Part shown: positions 62,988 through 64,000 of the stretch, in pieces | Position numbering within the stretch: the stretch's first letter is position 1 | How the letters are laid out: each line of letters starts with the position of its first letter | Notes under the pieces: generated by a model | What the model was told of the DNA's origin: nothing | The model's input: the letters and a program-made list of their open reading frames with translations, nothing else | Database searches by the model: none | Position numbers and translations under genes: made by a program | NCBI GenBank assembly: GCA_963580455.1 | Contig: OY756966.1 | Coordinates: forward strand, 14,511,001 to 14,575,000 | Direction: 5' to 3' | DNA: 64,000 nt | Source of the DNA: Euonymus europaeus | Lineage: Eukaryota; Streptophyta; Magnoliopsida; Celastrales; Celastraceae

Positions 62988-64000
62988 AAGCTTCCTACAT
63001 TATTTCGATGCCAAAACACCAACTTTCTAAGACAAATATACAAAACCGTTAAAAGCTCCTCCATAGAGAGAGTTGGGCAACTTCGGACTATCAAAATTTC
63101 TCGGGATAGACTTTTTATTGTTCTTCTATGTCAAATTTTACGAGTTAAGCTTCGTAGATTATTTCGATGCCAAAACATCAACTTTCTATGACAAATGGAC
63201 AAAACCGTTAAAAGCTCCTCCATAGAGAGAGTTGAGCAACTTCGGACTGTGAAAGTTGCTCGGGATAGACTTTTTATTGTTCTTCTATGTCAAATTTTAC
63301 GAGTATAAGCTTCCTAGATTATTTCGATGCCAAAACACCAACTTTCTATGACAAATGGACAAAACCGTTAAAAGCTCCTCCATAGAGAGAGTTGAGCAAC
63401 TTCGGACCATCAAAGTTGCTCGGTGTACAATTTCTATTGTTCTCATATGTCAAATTTTACGAGTATAAGCTTCCTACATTATTTCGATGCCAAAACACCA
63501 ACTTTCTAAGACAAATATACAAAACCGTTAAAAGCTCCTCCATAGAGAGAGTTGGGCAACTTCGGACTATCAAAATTTCTCGGGATAGACTTTTTATTGT
63601 TCTTCTATGTCAAATTTTACGAGTTAAGCTTCGTAGATTATTTCGATGCCAAAACATCAACTTTCTATGACAAATGGACAAAACCGTTAAAAGCTCCTCC
63701 ATAGAGAGAGTTGAGCAACTTCGGACTGTGAAAGTTGCTCGGGATAGACTTTTTATTGTTCTTCTATGTCAAATTTTACGAGTATAAGCTTCCTAGATTA
63801 TTTCGATGCCAAAACACCAACTTTCTATGACAAATGGACAAAACCGTTAAAAGCTCCTCCATAGAGAGAGTTGAGCAACTTCGGACCATCAAAGTTGCTC
63901 GGTGTACAATTTCTATTGTTCTCATATGTCAAATTTTACGAGTATAAGCTTCCTACATTATTTCGATGCGAAAACACCAACTTTCTAAGACAAATATACA
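62988..64000 (+). repeat. Tandem 3-mer HOR (K Q P), 479 bp, two copies and the start of a third
   Basis: 62988-63466 and 63467-63945 are nearly identical: K, Q, P, where K lost a base at GAGTTAAGC and Q has TTCGTAGATT with ACATCAAC. A third K starts at 63946 with ATGCGAAAACACC and is cut by the window end. The near identity suggests a very recent expansion that continues beyond the window. Confidence 0.9.

Larger units (their letters stand above)
1..64000 (+). repeat. 160-bp HindIII satellite array, about 400 monomers, head to tail
   Basis: The whole window is a single tandem satellite. HindIII-type sites recur at 140, 300, 460 and so on to 63946, giving 399 complete monomers. Nearly all are 160 or 159 bp; 158-bp units start at 35806 and 41563, a 161-bp unit at 55632, a 198-bp unit at 15178 and a 117-bp unit at 15696. 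Because the spacing never breaks, there is no room for a transposon or unique insert. The monomer is about 37.5% G+C with five CpGs in the common form. The likely setting is a plant centromere or pericentromere, inferred from monomer length, array size and HOR structure. Centromeric chromatin itself cannot be shown from sequence. Confidence 0.97.

Noticed and set aside
280..63670. Many open reading frames of 60-92 codons with similar predicted proteins (for example MSNF..., MYNFYCSHMSNFT..., MLGIDFLL...)
   Set aside because: They are translations of the satellite itself. The monomer is 160 bp, so the frame shifts by one base per unit, and each open frame ends within about one and a half monomers. 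The repeated peptides mirror monomer classes, with no separate coding signal, ribosome site or promoter.
1..64000. CRISPR array
   Set aside because: Repeats are contiguous 160-bp monomers without unique spacers, and no cas-like sequence is present.
1..64000. Canonical CENP-B box
   Set aside because: I looked for a TTCG....A..CGGG-type core on both strands and saw none in the consensus. TTCGATGCC and CTCGGGATAG do not combine into one box.
1..64000. TATA-like promoter in GAGTATAAGCTTCC
   Set aside because: It occurs once per monomer as part of the repeat, with no associated gene. Satellite transcription is possible but cannot be shown from the sequence.
1..64000. Telomere repeats, rDNA spacer repeats or microsatellite blocks
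   Set aside because: No TTTAGGG-like runs, rRNA-like sequence or short tandem runs are present. The longest simple motifs are short A or T runs and GAGAGAG inside the monomer.

Overview
The window is one uninterrupted head-to-tail satellite DNA array. I find no gene, RNA gene, transposon, CRISPR array or unique-sequence island anywhere in it. The monomer is 160 bp and about 37-38% G+C (60 of 160 bases in a monomer I counted by hand). Nearly every monomer carries a HindIII site (AAGCTT), and I use the first A of that site as the monomer start. Following that register from position 140 to 63946 gives 399 complete monomers plus a partial one at each end. Almost all are 160 or 159 bp; the only large departures are 198 bp (from 15178) and 117 bp (from 15696). 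All monomers face the same way except for one inverted patch of about 44 bp.

A long, insertion-free, A+T-rich array with a near-nucleosome-length monomer and multi-monomer higher-order repeats (HORs) points to a eukaryotic, probably plant, centromeric or pericentromeric satellite. The species cannot be read from the sequence. A box reading TTCGATGCCAAAACACCAAC resembles, from memory, a segment of the Arabidopsis 178-180-bp centromere satellite. A Brassicaceae source is therefore a tentative idea only.

Monomer classes used below, named by diagnostic bases. P: ATCAAAGTTGCTCGGTGTAC, ending in a CATATG form (P) or a TATATG form (Pt). P0: P with CATTGAGAGAGTTCAGC. Pc: P whose next HindIII site is ACGCTT. 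P-: P with GAGGGAGTTG, followed by AGCTTCAGAG. Q: CTGTGAAAGTTGCTCGGG (Q' has TATTGCTCTTC; aQ has ACAAAAACG). R: ACTATCAAAGTTGCTCGGG with GACTTTTAATTG or GACTTTTAGTTG. S: TCTCAAAATTTCTCGGG with GTTTTTCTATG. E: ACAAACGAAC plus CGAACTATC or CGTACTATC. K: TTGGGCAAC plus TATCAAAATTTCTC. T: AAAGAGTTGGGTAAC (T' has TTATTATTC). I: AAATAGACAAAACC with CTCCACCATAG. L: CAAAGTTACTCGGG with AAATTATACG. X: a rare CTCTCAAAG form.

Layout. 1-13.1 kb is an older-looking domain with 6-mer (960 bp) and 12-mer (1,920 bp) HORs, in which P- monomers still have the full 160 bp. 13.1-16.1 kb is a scarred junction zone with chimeric monomers, an out-of-register join and the inverted patch. 16.1-32.3 kb holds 12-mer, 10-mer, 7-mer and 4-mer HORs. 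32.3-39.8 kb is the most regular HOR tract (10-, 9-, 9-, 10- and 9-mers). 40.6-45.2 kb and 51.3-55.5 kb are two copies of one large duplication on either side of a second 12-7-12 HOR tract (46.4-51.3 kb). 55.5-61.7 kb is a further mosaic. 61.7-62.8 kb returns to the T' I P0 P R E S module seen near position 1, and the window ends in a fresh 3-mer (479 bp) tandem duplication.

Nothing here works together as genes. What the sequence records is a recombination history: unequal exchange leaves chimeric monomers at identifiable points. Most monomer classes also keep a 9-bp inverted repeat, and its one substituted form changes on both arms.
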